Below, piece by piece: positions 1 through 7,358 of a DNA stretch of 17,836 nt; position 1 is the stretch's first letter; each line of letters begins with the position of its first letter. Source of the stretch: JAWXVD01 sp044425705. Its GTDB lineage: Bacteria; Bacillota; Clostridia; Lachnospirales; Lachnospiraceae. The position numbers were made by a program, and so were the translations under genes. The stretch is taken from assembly GCA_044425705.1 (NCBI GenBank), contig JAWXVD010000070.1, positions 1-17,836 of the forward strand, in the 5' to 3' direction. The notes under the pieces are model-generated. The model was not told the DNA's origin and made no database searches. It worked only from the letters and a program-made list of their open reading frames with translations.

Positions 1-101
1 ATGAAGCAGAACAGAGAGAGCAATTGATTCATCGTATGCCAGCCTATGTGGAACAGGCATATGGAGCGGGAAAACAGTTGGAAAAAATGTATCAAGAGTA
101 G
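1..101 (+). CDS. 3' end of an unidentified upstream gene (partial)
   Basis: Reading from base 3, an open frame of 32 codons runs to a TAG at 99-101 and is cut by the window edge. The visible tail is charged and helical-looking and ends in GKQLEKMYQE. The other two forward frames do not run in from the left as plausibly: one meets TGA at 25-27 and the other has TGA at 2-4. The tail has no motif that I recognise. Given the downstream genes it is probably another polysaccharide-locus gene, such as a glycosyltransferase or a sugar-modifying enzyme, but that is inference from position only. Confidence 0.5.
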   Translation, partial: EAEQREQLIHRMPAYVEQAYGAGKQLEKMYQE

Positions 102-110
102 ATGTTTGTA

Positions 111-147
111 TCGTTACAGATTCGCGTGAATTGTAACGGATGCTTTT
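111..147 (+). terminator. Hairpin with short T run between the upstream gene and the GH105-like gene
   Basis: CGTTACA at 112-118 pairs with TGTAACG at 132-138, and ATTC at 120-123 pairs with GAAT at 128-131. G119 is bulged and GCGT forms the tetraloop, giving about 11 pairs plus a possible T-G pair at the base. A TTTT run follows at 144-147. This could be a weak intrinsic terminator, or an attenuator that lowers expression of the downstream genes. The T run is short and the stem is not very GC-rich, so full termination is doubtful. Confidence 0.4.
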
Positions 148-176
148 CAGATAGTAGATAAGGAATGGTTTATGTC

Positions 177-1256
177 ATGAAAGAAATAATCGCACAAACA
201 AAGCATCAATTATTACATTACCCAGAACTTTCTGGAAAAGATAAAATCAAACGAAATATCAAATATATGCTAGGTCGCTGTGGAAAAGTAGACCGGTATT
301 TTTGGAGCCATGGCTTATTGACCCAAGGGCTAGAGGAGGCTTATCAAGTCACTAACGATAAAGCAATTTTAGATACCTTGCTAGCCTATTACGATAGTTG
401 GATCGAAAAGGGAATGACACTCACTAGCGTAGAGCATGTGATCAATGGCTATACTTTGATTGCAATATATGAAAAGACTGGCCATGAGAAATATAAAAGA
501 GCAGCAGATAAGATTTATGAATTCGTGAAAAATCACTCGAAAGATGCAGACGGTTGCCTGCCTTATAATCAGAAACACCAGAACCTTATGTTTATAGATA
601 CCATCGGCATGATTGCACCATTTCTATGTCGTTATGGAAAAGTTTTCGGATGCAAAGAAGCAACAACAGTAGGGATCAATCAAATCCTTGTATATCTAGA
701 AAAGGGCATGGACAGCAATAGCGGATTGCCATACCACGGTTATCAAAGTGATACAGGAATGAAACAGGGCATGATAGGATGGGGACGTGCAGTAGGTTGG
801 TTGCTTTGGGGCATGGTGGATAGCTTAGAATATATAGATTCTACTGTGGAAGGATATGATAGGTTAAGAAAAGGATATGAAGAATTAGCAGTGAATACTA
901 TCGCATACCAAATGGATGACGGATATTTTGCTTGGCAAGTACAGGCAGTGGATGGACATATTGACACTTCGGCTACGGGGATGATTGGATATGCCGTTGG
1001 AAAAGGTTTGGAAATAGGGCTGTTTGAAAGTCAGCATGACATAATGAACGAAGTGGTGAGAAAAAGTAAGGTGGCAATGATAGAAGCTACGAAGAATGGA
1101 AAAGTTATGGAATCTTCCGCAGAATGTATCGACTTCGCTCAGTATCCACAGATATATGGGAATTATCCTTGGGCACAGGGAACAGGATTGAGGTTGGCTA
1201 TATTGAAGCCAGTGGAAGTACAAAAGCACGTAAATACAAAAAAGCAAACACTTTAG
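177..1256 (+). CDS. GH105/GH88-type unsaturated glycuronyl hydrolase-like protein
   Basis: This is probably a six-hairpin (alpha/alpha)6-barrel glycosidase of the YteR/UGL type. Characterised members act in the cytoplasm and hydrate and release the unsaturated uronic acid left by polysaccharide lyases. Family-like landmarks in the 359-residue protein are FIDTIGM around residue 141 (where the catalytic Asp of YteR lies), LPYHGY around 185-190, WGRAVGWLLW around 202-211, DTSATGMIGY around 263-272 and YPWAQGTGLRLA near the C-terminus. The length matches YteR (about 370 residues). There is no signal peptide, so it is likely cytoplasmic. I chose the ATG at 177 (MKEIIAQ). An in-frame ATG at 165 directly abuts the AAGGA at 160-164 and leaves no spacing, although 12 nt from AAGGA to 177 is also long. 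It is the first gene of the run and is followed 15 nt later by the fucosyltransferase. No lyase is visible nearby, so the real substrate is unclear. The family call is fairly firm; the reaction is not. Confidence 0.75.
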   Translation: MKEIIAQTKHQLLHYPELSGKDKIKRNIKYMLGRCGKVDRYFWSHGLLTQGLEEAYQVTNDKAILDTLLAYYDSWIEKGMTLTSVEHVINGYTLIAIYEKTGHEKYKRAADKIYEFVKNHSKDADGCLPYNQKHQNLMFIDTIGMIAPFLCRYGKVFGCKEATTVGINQILVYLEKGMDSNSGLPYHGYQSDTGMKQGMIGWGRAVGWLLWGMVDSLEYIDSTVEGYDRLRKGYEELAVNTIAYQMDDGYFAWQVQAVDGHIDTSATGMIGYAVGKGLEIGLFESQHDIMNEVVRKSKVAMIEATKNGKVMESSAECIDFAQYPQIYGNYPWAQGTGLRLAILKPVEVQKHVNTKKQTL

Positions 1257-1271
1257 AATAGGGGACAACAA

Positions 1272-2159
1272 ATGATCATCATCAACGTAACAGGCGGATT
1301 GGGAAATCAATTACAGCAGTATGCTTTATATGAAAAATATAAATCCCTAGGGATAGAAGCTAAATTAGATACTAGTTGGTACGATGTGTCTCATGCCGTT
1401 GCAGAACATAGAGAGTTAGAGTTAGCATATTTCCCGAATATTACCTATGATGCTTGTACTATGGAAGAAAGAAAAGCACTATTATGTAATCAAAATATCA
1501 TAAAAAAAGTCATTGGGAAAGTCATTCCTGGCCAAAAGAAATTCTATCCTGAACAGGTGATGTACAATCCAGAAATCTTTACTTGGGATACCATGTATTT
1601 AGAAGGATATTGGGCATGTGAAGCCTATTATGGTGACATTATGGAGACAATCAGGGAGAAACTTACCTTTCCGCATTCTGGCAATCCCAAGAATATAGAA
1701 GTGGCGAAGAAGATGGAAGATGAACAATCGGTGAGTATCCATATTAGAAGAGGGGATTATTTGCGTCCTGAAAATGCTATGTTTAGTGGAATCAGTACAG
1801 ATGAATATTATGAAAGTGCTATTTCATTGATAAAAGAAAGTATGGAGAATCCAATTTTTTATATCTTTTCTGATGATCCTGCATATGTGAGAGCACAATA
1901 TCAGGGAGAAGAATACAGAGTGGTTGATTGGAATAGTGGAAAAGATAGTTTCTTTGACATGTACTTAATGAGCAAGTGTAAACACAATATTTGTGCCAAT
2001 AGCACCTTTAGTTTCTGGGGAGCAAGGTTAAATAATAATCCAGACAAGAAGATGATTCGTCCGCTAAAACAGAAGAATACAGCTGTTTATGAACCAGAGA
2101 CCATGCATAAATTATGGAAAAACTGGATTTTAATTGACGAATTTGGTACAATAGTGTGA
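1272..2159 (+). CDS. GT11 family glycosyltransferase, probable alpha-1,2-fucosyltransferase
   Basis: A 295-residue protein with the diagnostic GT11 motifs: GGLGNQLQQYALY at residues 8-20, HIRRGDY at 157-163 (the donor-binding HxRRxD motif), FYIFSDD at 196-202 and NSTFSFWGARL at 243-253. GT11 enzymes transfer fucose from GDP-fucose, usually in alpha-1,2 linkage to galactose. Here it would decorate or extend the lipid-linked repeat unit at the cytoplasmic membrane face. The length is typical of bacterial members. GGGGA at 1261-1265, 6 nt before the ATG, supports the start. The gene lies 15 nt after the GH105-like gene and 108 nt before the flippase. No GDP-fucose synthesis genes are in the window. 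The family is clear; the acceptor and exact linkage are inferred. Confidence 0.9.
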   Translation: MIIINVTGGLGNQLQQYALYEKYKSLGIEAKLDTSWYDVSHAVAEHRELELAYFPNITYDACTMEERKALLCNQNIIKKVIGKVIPGQKKFYPEQVMYNPEIFTWDTMYLEGYWACEAYYGDIMETIREKLTFPHSGNPKNIEVAKKMEDEQSVSIHIRRGDYLRPENAMFSGISTDEYYESAISLIKESMENPIFYIFSDDPAYVRAQYQGEEYRVVDWNSGKDSFFDMYLMSKCKHNICANSTFSFWGARLNNNPDKKMIRPLKQKNTAVYEPETMHKLWKNWILIDEFGTIV

Positions 2160-2267
2160 TTAGGATGATTGAGAGAGCAAGCAATGCGAAGCAATCTATC
2201 ATTACCACTAGGGTGAAAACAATCCATAGATACACCTAAAGTAAAGTGGTTACAAAGAGGAAAATAA
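2160..2267 (+). promoter_or_regulatory. 108-nt untranslated gap before wzx with a possible imperfect hairpin
   Basis: This is the longest non-coding gap between confident genes. ACCACT at 2204-2209 can pair with AGTGGT at 2245-2250, and GGTG at 2212-2215 with CACC at 2233-2236, giving an imperfect stem with an internal loop just upstream of the wzx ribosome binding site (AGAGGA, 2256-2261). Two short direct repeats containing AAGCAAT occur near 2179-2195. I see no clear sigma-A promoter and no terminator T run. It may be a structured leader or neutral spacer. Confidence 0.25.
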
Positions 2268-3806
2268 ATGGGACGAGTGCAACAGGCCACAAAAAACATT
2301 GCGTTTGGATATATAGGAAACATTTCATCTACTGTTTTAGGATTTATTCTTAGAACAGTATTTATCATGCAGTTAGACAGCACTTTGTTAGGGGTAAACG
2401 GCCTCTATACAGGTGTGTTAACTATGTTGTCATTGGCAGAATTAGGGATAGGGACAGCCTTGAATTATAGTCTTTATGCGCCAGTTGCCAATAAAGATTA
2501 TGAGAAGATTAAGTCTTATATGCAATTATATAAAAAGGCCTACTATTGTATTGCGGCAGTGGTAGCAGTGATGGGAATTATTTTAATTCCTTTTTTAAAG
2601 TACTTTATTGCAGACCCAGGTGACTATGGGATACAAGAATTAACCACATATTATCTTATCTTCTTATTCAATACAGTCAGTACCTATTTCGTGTCTTATA
2701 AATATAGTTTGGTGAATGCGGAACAAAAGAACTATATTCAGACAAATGTGCTAACAATTACAAAGATTGTTACCATTGCAATCCAAATCGTGGTATTATT
2801 AACTACAGCAAACTTTTTATTTTATCTTCTTGCAGCAGCGGCGGTAGAGTTGGCGCAAAAGATATTTGTAAATCGATATTTGAATAATAGATATCCATAT
2901 CTGAAAGAGAAAAATATCACCAAGTTAGCAAAAGAAGAAACAGATGAGGTTATCAGAAAAACAAAAGCTTTAGTGATGCACAAAGTAGGAGATGTGGCCA
3001 GATTACAGACAGACAGCTTGATTATTTCCTCATTTATTAGTGTAGCCTTAGTTGGAATTGTAGACAATTATGTGATGGTTATGAATTCCTTATCAGGTTT
3101 CGTCAACATTATCTTTAATTCTGTCATTTCTAGCTTTGGGAATTTGATAGCAACGGAATCAAAAGAAAAACAATACGAACTATTTAAAGTATACCGCTTT
3201 ATGGCAAACTGGATCTACGGATTAGCAGGCGTAGGCTTCTTTATCTTACTGACACCTCTGATTAGGTTGTGGATCGGTGATGACTGGATCTTAAGCAGCG
3301 GCGTGGTAGCGTTAATCTTAATCGACTATTACTTTAAAGGCGATAGAATTGTACTGTCTAATTTTAAGACGGCAGCAGGCGTCTTTGAACAGGACAAATA
3401 CTTGGCATTGATTCAAGGTGTTGTGAATTTGATTATTTCTATTACCTTAGTACAATCCATCGGCTTGCTGGGTATTTATGTGGGAACTATCGTATCAGGA
3501 TTAATCGCTAACATTACAAAGCCATTGATTATTTATCGAGTGTGCTTTGGTATGAGCGGAAAGAAGTACTTTAGGGATAGTTTGAAATATTTATTATTGA
3601 TTGGAGCATCATTATGTGTGATTATACCAATCAAATCATTTGTGATAGGGGAAGTGACAATTTTAAGTTTTATCATTATGGGAATTGTTGTGATGTTGGT
3701 ATTTAATGGGATATTCATTATTGGATGCTATAGAACCAAGGAATTTCAGTATATGGTGGGAATTGTGAAGGGGAAACTATCATTGGAAAAATACAAAAAG
3801 AAATAG
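2268..3806 (+). CDS. wzx: Wzx-type lipid-linked oligosaccharide flippase
   Basis: A 512-residue polytopic membrane protein with roughly 12-14 hydrophobic segments. It has the typical Gram-positive Wzx (polysaccharide synthase / MATE-like MOP superfamily) N-terminus: an amphipathic start (ATKNIAFGYIGNI), then GVNGLYTGVLTMLSLAELG at 42-60 and GTALNYSLY at 62-70. A charged cytoplasmic loop (YPYLKEKNITKLAKEE) precedes the second half. Wzx proteins move undecaprenyl-diphosphate-linked repeat units across the cytoplasmic membrane. The length is typical. AGAGGA 6 nt before the ATG supports the start. The polymerase gene follows 33 nt downstream, the usual Wzx/Wzy pairing. The stretch 3181-3420 is GC-richer than the following gene (hand count 100/240 against 62/240 in 4381-4620). 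Confidence in the class is high; the transported unit is unknown. Confidence 0.9.
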   Translation: MGRVQQATKNIAFGYIGNISSTVLGFILRTVFIMQLDSTLLGVNGLYTGVLTMLSLAELGIGTALNYSLYAPVANKDYEKIKSYMQLYKKAYYCIAAVVAVMGIILIPFLKYFIADPGDYGIQELTTYYLIFLFNTVSTYFVSYKYSLVNAEQKNYIQTNVLTITKIVTIAIQIVVLLTTANFLFYLLAAAAVELAQKIFVNRYLNNRYPYLKEKNITKLAKEETDEVIRKTKALVMHKVGDVARLQTDSLIISSFISVALVGIVDNYVMVMNSLSGFVNIIFNSVISSFGNLIATESKEKQYELFKVYRFMANWIYGLAGVGFFILLTPLIRLWIGDDWILSSGVVALILIDYYFKGDRIVLSNFKTAAGVFEQDKYLALIQGVVNLIISITLVQSIGLLGIYVGTIVSGLIANITKPLIIYRVCFGMSGKKYFRDSLKYLLLIGASLCVIIPIKSFVIGEVTILSFIIMGIVVMLVFNGIFIIGCYRTKEFQYMVGIVKGKLSLEKYKKK

Positions 3807-3839
3807 GTAGGATGATAAAAAGCCTGAAAGGGAAGATAG

Positions 3840-5432
3840 ATGTTAGAAATGAAATTGAAACAGTCACAGGAAATGAAAATCACATTATATGAGATACTCT
3901 TTTTTGCATTTTGGAGTATTATGCTATTTGTAAAGGGAATGGGATGGTATGATGGAGAAACTGTCTTTAAAATCGCTTTGGTAGTAGGAAGTTTATGTAT
4001 TTTCACAAAGATTGCAATAGAAAAATATACCATTTATGAATTGATAGGGATAGTAGCTTTATTAGGTCTAGGTGGTTTGAACTATGTAAATTCTGGCGAA
4101 AAAGGCATGCTTATTTTTATTATAATGATGATAGGCATGAAAGGAATTTCAGTTGCAAGGACATTTCGTGTGGGATGTGTAGTATGGGGGATTTCTTTTT
4201 TCATGCTTATCATATTATCTCAATTAGGAATGATGGAATCTACTACATTAATTCATTATAAGTTTGGGCAATATATTGTTCGTTATAGTTTTGGGTATAC
4301 ACATCCAAATGTGCTACATATGTCATACTTAACTATGGCTATGTTTATTGCGTATGTAGTAAATCAGAAGTATATTGTTAAAACAGTTGCTCTTTTAATG
4401 ATTGGAAATTTAATTGCATTTATGTATTCATTAAGTTATACAGGATTTGCAGTTTGTACCATATATTTGTTTCTTTGTTTGTATTTTGAGAAAAGAAAAG
4501 ATATGAATCTACTAGAAAAAATAGTGATTTTAAGTATTGTACCCTTATGTGCATTGTTCTCATTATTAGGTCCTGTTATATTAAGTTCTGAAGGAACATT
4601 ATTTCGCTTATTTGATAAAATATTAAATACTCGATTTACCTTATCTCGATATTTTTTGACGACATTTCCAGTCACTTTGTTTGGTCAAAGAATTGTTGCG
4701 GAAGATGCTTCGAGAACCATGGATTGCTCTTATACATTTGCATTTGTTACTTACGGACTAGTTATGTTTTTAGGGATAGTGGTCGTATATATTGCTCTAT
4801 TAAAGAGTTTTATAGAACAAAAAAAGGTGAAAGAATTATCAATTACGATTGCCCTTTTGATTGCAGGCGTGTCAGAACCATTATTATTTAACACTTCTTT
4901 TAAAAATATATCATTTGTGTTTGTAGGAGCATATTTATTTACAAAATGTAAAGAACAAAGTGATAAAAAGGGTGGATTTTTAGCGAAAGAAATACAAATA
5001 TTGAAATTTGTTCCAGTAAAAGAATTTGTCTGGAGAAAACCGAAGGTTACTAGTTTACAGTTAGACAAGAGAATTTCTTACAAACAAAAAATAGTATTTT
5101 TATTATTAGCTTTGATGATTACCATAGTGGGAAAACAACTCTTTGTTATGCCTACTAGCTATCTTGCACCAGTGGTTCAGTGTGATCACTATGATGGAGA
5201 TAAAATATATATAGCGGAAGAGGAATTAGAGGATTATAGTGAAAGTAAAATTTTTAATTATACAGATGAAATGACACCTATGTATGAATTTGATGGAGAA
5301 GTAAATCAAGTAGAAGAATATAGATGGTATGTGATTGTGTTCATTGGTAGTTATTACTTATTATGTATGTTGAATTATAGTTACATTTCACGCCCACACA
5401 AATCACCTGACTTAAAAAATGAAGGGAGATGA
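3840..5432 (+). CDS. wzy: Wzy-like polysaccharide polymerase with C-terminal extension
   Basis: A 530-residue polytopic membrane protein. Residues 15-370 hold about ten hydrophobic segments with a loop motif FGYTHPN at 151-157, which resembles the HPN-containing loop of Gram-positive Wzy/EpsG-type polymerases. There is an extracytoplasmic-looking loop around 250-295. Wzy joins flipped repeat units on the outer face of the membrane. Sequence conservation in this class is poor, so the call rests on topology, the HPN motif and the position directly after wzx. Residues 371-530 form an unusual extension: a basic segment, a membrane segment at about 415-435, an acidic external-looking stretch (CDHYDGDKIYIAEEELEDYS) and a final membrane segment at 495-512. 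GGGAAG, starting about 10 nt upstream, supports the ATG at 3840. The gene ends 4 nt before the next start. It could instead be an O-antigen-ligase-like protein. Confidence 0.75.
   Translation: MLEMKLKQSQEMKITLYEILFFAFWSIMLFVKGMGWYDGETVFKIALVVGSLCIFTKIAIEKYTIYELIGIVALLGLGGLNYVNSGEKGMLIFIIMMIGMKGISVARTFRVGCVVWGISFFMLIILSQLGMMESTTLIHYKFGQYIVRYSFGYTHPNVLHMSYLTMAMFIAYVVNQKYIVKTVALLMIGNLIAFMYSLSYTGFAVCTIYLFLCLYFEKRKDMNLLEKIVILSIVPLCALFSLLGPVILSSEGTLFRLFDKILNTRFTLSRYFLTTFPVTLFGQRIVAEDASRTMDCSYTFAFVTYGLVMFLGIVVVYIALLKSFIEQKKVKELSITIALLIAGVSEPLLFNTSFKNISFVFVGAYLFTKCKEQSDKKGGFLAKEIQILKFVPVKEFVWRKPKVTSLQLDKRISYKQKIVFLLLALMITIVGKQLFVMPTSYLAPVVQCDHYDGDKIYIAEEELEDYSESKIFNYTDEMTPMYEFDGEVNQVEEYRWYVIVFIGSYYLLCMLNYSYISRPHKSPDLKNEGR
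5422..5428 (+). promoter_or_regulatory. Ribosome binding site that sets the start of the GT26-GT4 fusion
   Basis: AAGGGAG lies inside the last codons of wzy, 8 nt before the ATG at 5437. It shows that 5437 (MELNQLKY) is the start rather than the in-frame ATG at 5419, which lies upstream of this site. Initiation so close to the wzy stop suggests translational coupling. Confidence 0.75.
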
Positions 5433-5436
5433 GACT

Positions 5437-7356
5437 ATGGAGTTGAATCAACTTAAATATTGTGAAATATTAGACACTAATATCAATGTAATAAACATGA
5501 AGGATGCAGTTACTTATATTTCAGAACATTTAGAAGAACTAAAGGGAAACTATATTTGTGTGTCAAATGTGCATACAACAGTTATGTCTTATCGAAATGA
5601 AGCATATAGAAAAATTCAAAATGGTGGAGCAATGGCTTTGCCAGACGGAAAACCATTAGAATTAGAGTGTAAAAGGCGCGGATTTAAAGATGCAGGAAGA
5701 GTACCTGGTCCAGATTTAATGCCTAATATATTTGCATTATCTGAAGAAACGGGATACACCCATTATTTTTATGGAAGCACACTAGAGACATTGGAAAAAT
5801 TACAGCAGAACTTAGTCAAGGAATTTCCTCAGTTAAAAATTGTGGGAATGTATTCGCCCCCCTTTAGACCACTTACAGAGGAAGAGGATTGTGAAATCAT
5901 ACAGCAAATTAATGATGTTAAGGCTGACTTTGTTTGGGTAGGATTAGGGGCACCAAAACAAGAAGAATGGATGGCGCAACATAAGAATAAGATACAGAGT
6001 CTTATGATAGGAGTTGGCGCAGGGTTTGATTTTCATGCTGGCACAGTGAAGAGAGCACCTTACTGGATGCAAGAATATTGTTTAGAGTGGCTATATCGAT
6101 TAATGCAGGATCCTAAAAGATTACTGACACGTTATGTGGATACAAACGTATCGTTTATGTATTATTTGTGGAAAGTAGAAAGAGTAAAAAAACGGGAAAG
6201 TAAGAAGAGAATTGCGAAAAAGAAAGATAGTAGCAAATTTAAAATAGCAATGTTGGGACATAAGAGAATACCTTCTAGGGAAGGTGGGGTGGAAATTGTA
6301 GTAAATGAACTGGTAAAAAGAATGATAGGGCAGGGACATGCAGTAGATGTGTATAACCGCTCAGGATACCATGTTTCAGGGAAAGAATATGAGTTTGAAA
6401 GAAGCAAAGAATATCTAGGAAGCAACATTATTACCATTCCAACATTTCGAAATGGTAAATTAAACGCTATTGTGTATTCGTTTTTAGCTAGCGTTAGAGT
6501 ACTTTTTACAAAGTATGATATTGTACATTATCATGCGGAAGGGCCTTGTGCAATGCTTTGGATTCCTAAAATGTTTGGGAAAAGAATCGTTGTCACGATT
6601 CATGGATTAGATTGGCAACGTGCAAAATGGGGTGGATTTGCTACGAAAGTCTTGAAATTTGGAGAAAAGATGGCTGCCAAATATGCAGATGAGATTATTG
6701 TATTATCTGAAAATGTGAAAGAATATTTTTATGATACCTATCATCGTGAAACGCATTTTATACCAAACGGAATTAGTAAGCCAGAAATCATTCCTTGTAA
6801 TATCATAAAAAAACGATTTGGACTAGAAAAAGATGGGTATATTTTATTTTTAGCTAGGCTTGTTCCAGAAAAAGGAGTTCATTATTTAATTGAGGCATAT
6901 GAAAAATTAAATACTGATAAGAAATTAGTAATAGCCGGGGGAAGTAGCCATTCTATTGAGTATGTTGAAATGATCGAAAAGCAGGCAAAGACAAATGAGA
7001 ATATCATTATGACTGGGTTTATACAAGGGGAAATTTTAGAAGAGCTGTATTCAAATGCATATGTATTTGTATTGCCAAGCGAGATAGAAGGAATGGCACT
7101 TAGCTTGTTGGAAGCGATGAGTTATGGAAATTGCTGTGTGGTCAGTGATATTTGTGAAAATACAGATGTGGTAGACGGCCATGGTGTGGCTTTTAAAAGT
7201 ACCGATGTAGATTCTTTAGCAAAAGAATTACAAGAGTTGTTAAATAATCCAGATAATGTAGAAAAGTATAAAAGTATGAGCAGTGAGTATATTTGCAATA
7301 AATATAGTTGGGATGATGTAGTAGAGGAAACAACTAAAGTATATAGAGGTAAATAA
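5437..7356 (+). CDS. GT26 (WecG/TagA/CpsF) - GT4 fusion glycosyltransferase
   Basis: A 639-residue protein with two complete catalytic domains. Residues about 15-245 match the WecG/TagA/CpsF family (GT26): SNVHTTV at 43-49, LPDGKPLE at 68-75 (Asp70 aligns with the proposed TagA catalytic Asp), VGLGAPKQEEWM at 168-179, and GVGAGFDFHAGTVKRAPYWM at 192-211 followed by LEWLYRL. GT26 enzymes add N-acetylmannosamine(-uronate) or related sugars to a lipid-linked first sugar. A very basic linker (about 248-266) leads to a GT4 GT-B domain with PSREGGVEIVVNELVKRM near 279-296, IVVTIHGLDWQRAKWG near 384-399, LARLVPEKG at 472-480 and the EX7E pair E551/E559. The two activities could add successive sugars. 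The start at 5437 is set by its ribosome binding site. The next gene starts 2 nt after the stop. Domain calls are strong; sugar specificities are inferred. Confidence 0.9.
   Translation: MELNQLKYCEILDTNINVINMKDAVTYISEHLEELKGNYICVSNVHTTVMSYRNEAYRKIQNGGAMALPDGKPLELECKRRGFKDAGRVPGPDLMPNIFALSEETGYTHYFYGSTLETLEKLQQNLVKEFPQLKIVGMYSPPFRPLTEEEDCEIIQQINDVKADFVWVGLGAPKQEEWMAQHKNKIQSLMIGVGAGFDFHAGTVKRAPYWMQEYCLEWLYRLMQDPKRLLTRYVDTNVSFMYYLWKVERVKKRESKKRIAKKKDSSKFKIAMLGHKRIPSREGGVEIVVNELVKRMIGQGHAVDVYNRSGYHVSGKEYEFERSKEYLGSNIITIPTFRNGKLNAIVYSFLASVRVLFTKYDIVHYHAEGPCAMLWIPKMFGKRIVVTIHGLDWQRAKWGGFATKVLKFGEKMAAKYADEIIVLSENVKEYFYDTYHRETHFIPNGISKPEIIPCNIIKKRFGLEKDGYILFLARLVPEKGVHYLIEAYEKLNTDKKLVIAGGSSHSIEYVEMIEKQAKTNENIIMTGFIQGEILEELYSNAYVFVLPSEIEGMALSLLEAMSYGNCCVVSDICENTDVVDGHGVAFKSTDVDSLAKELQELLNNPDNVEKYKSMSSEYICNKYSWDDVVEETTKVYRGK
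7345..7350 (+). promoter_or_regulatory. Ribosome binding site for a GTG-initiated GT4 gene
   Basis: AGAGGT, within the last codons of the fusion gene, lies 8 nt before GTG at 7359. It supports GTG as the start, giving the usual GT4 N-terminus MKVLMVNKFL. The next in-frame ATG (7371) would cut into the first beta strand. Confidence 0.7.
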
Positions 7357-7358
7357 TA

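Noticed and set aside
131..160. Possible sigma-A promoter: TTGTAA at 131-136 and TAGATA at 155-160, 18 nt apart
   Set aside because: Both boxes deviate from consensus, and the first overlaps the hairpin arm. In AT-rich DNA such pairs are frequent.
885..1310. A 141-codon open frame on the - strand inside the GH105-like gene
   Set aside because: It lies opposite a well-supported gene, has no domain-like pattern or good start signal, and has the Cys/Ser/Leu-rich composition of an antisense shadow. The other - strand frames in the window are of the same kind.
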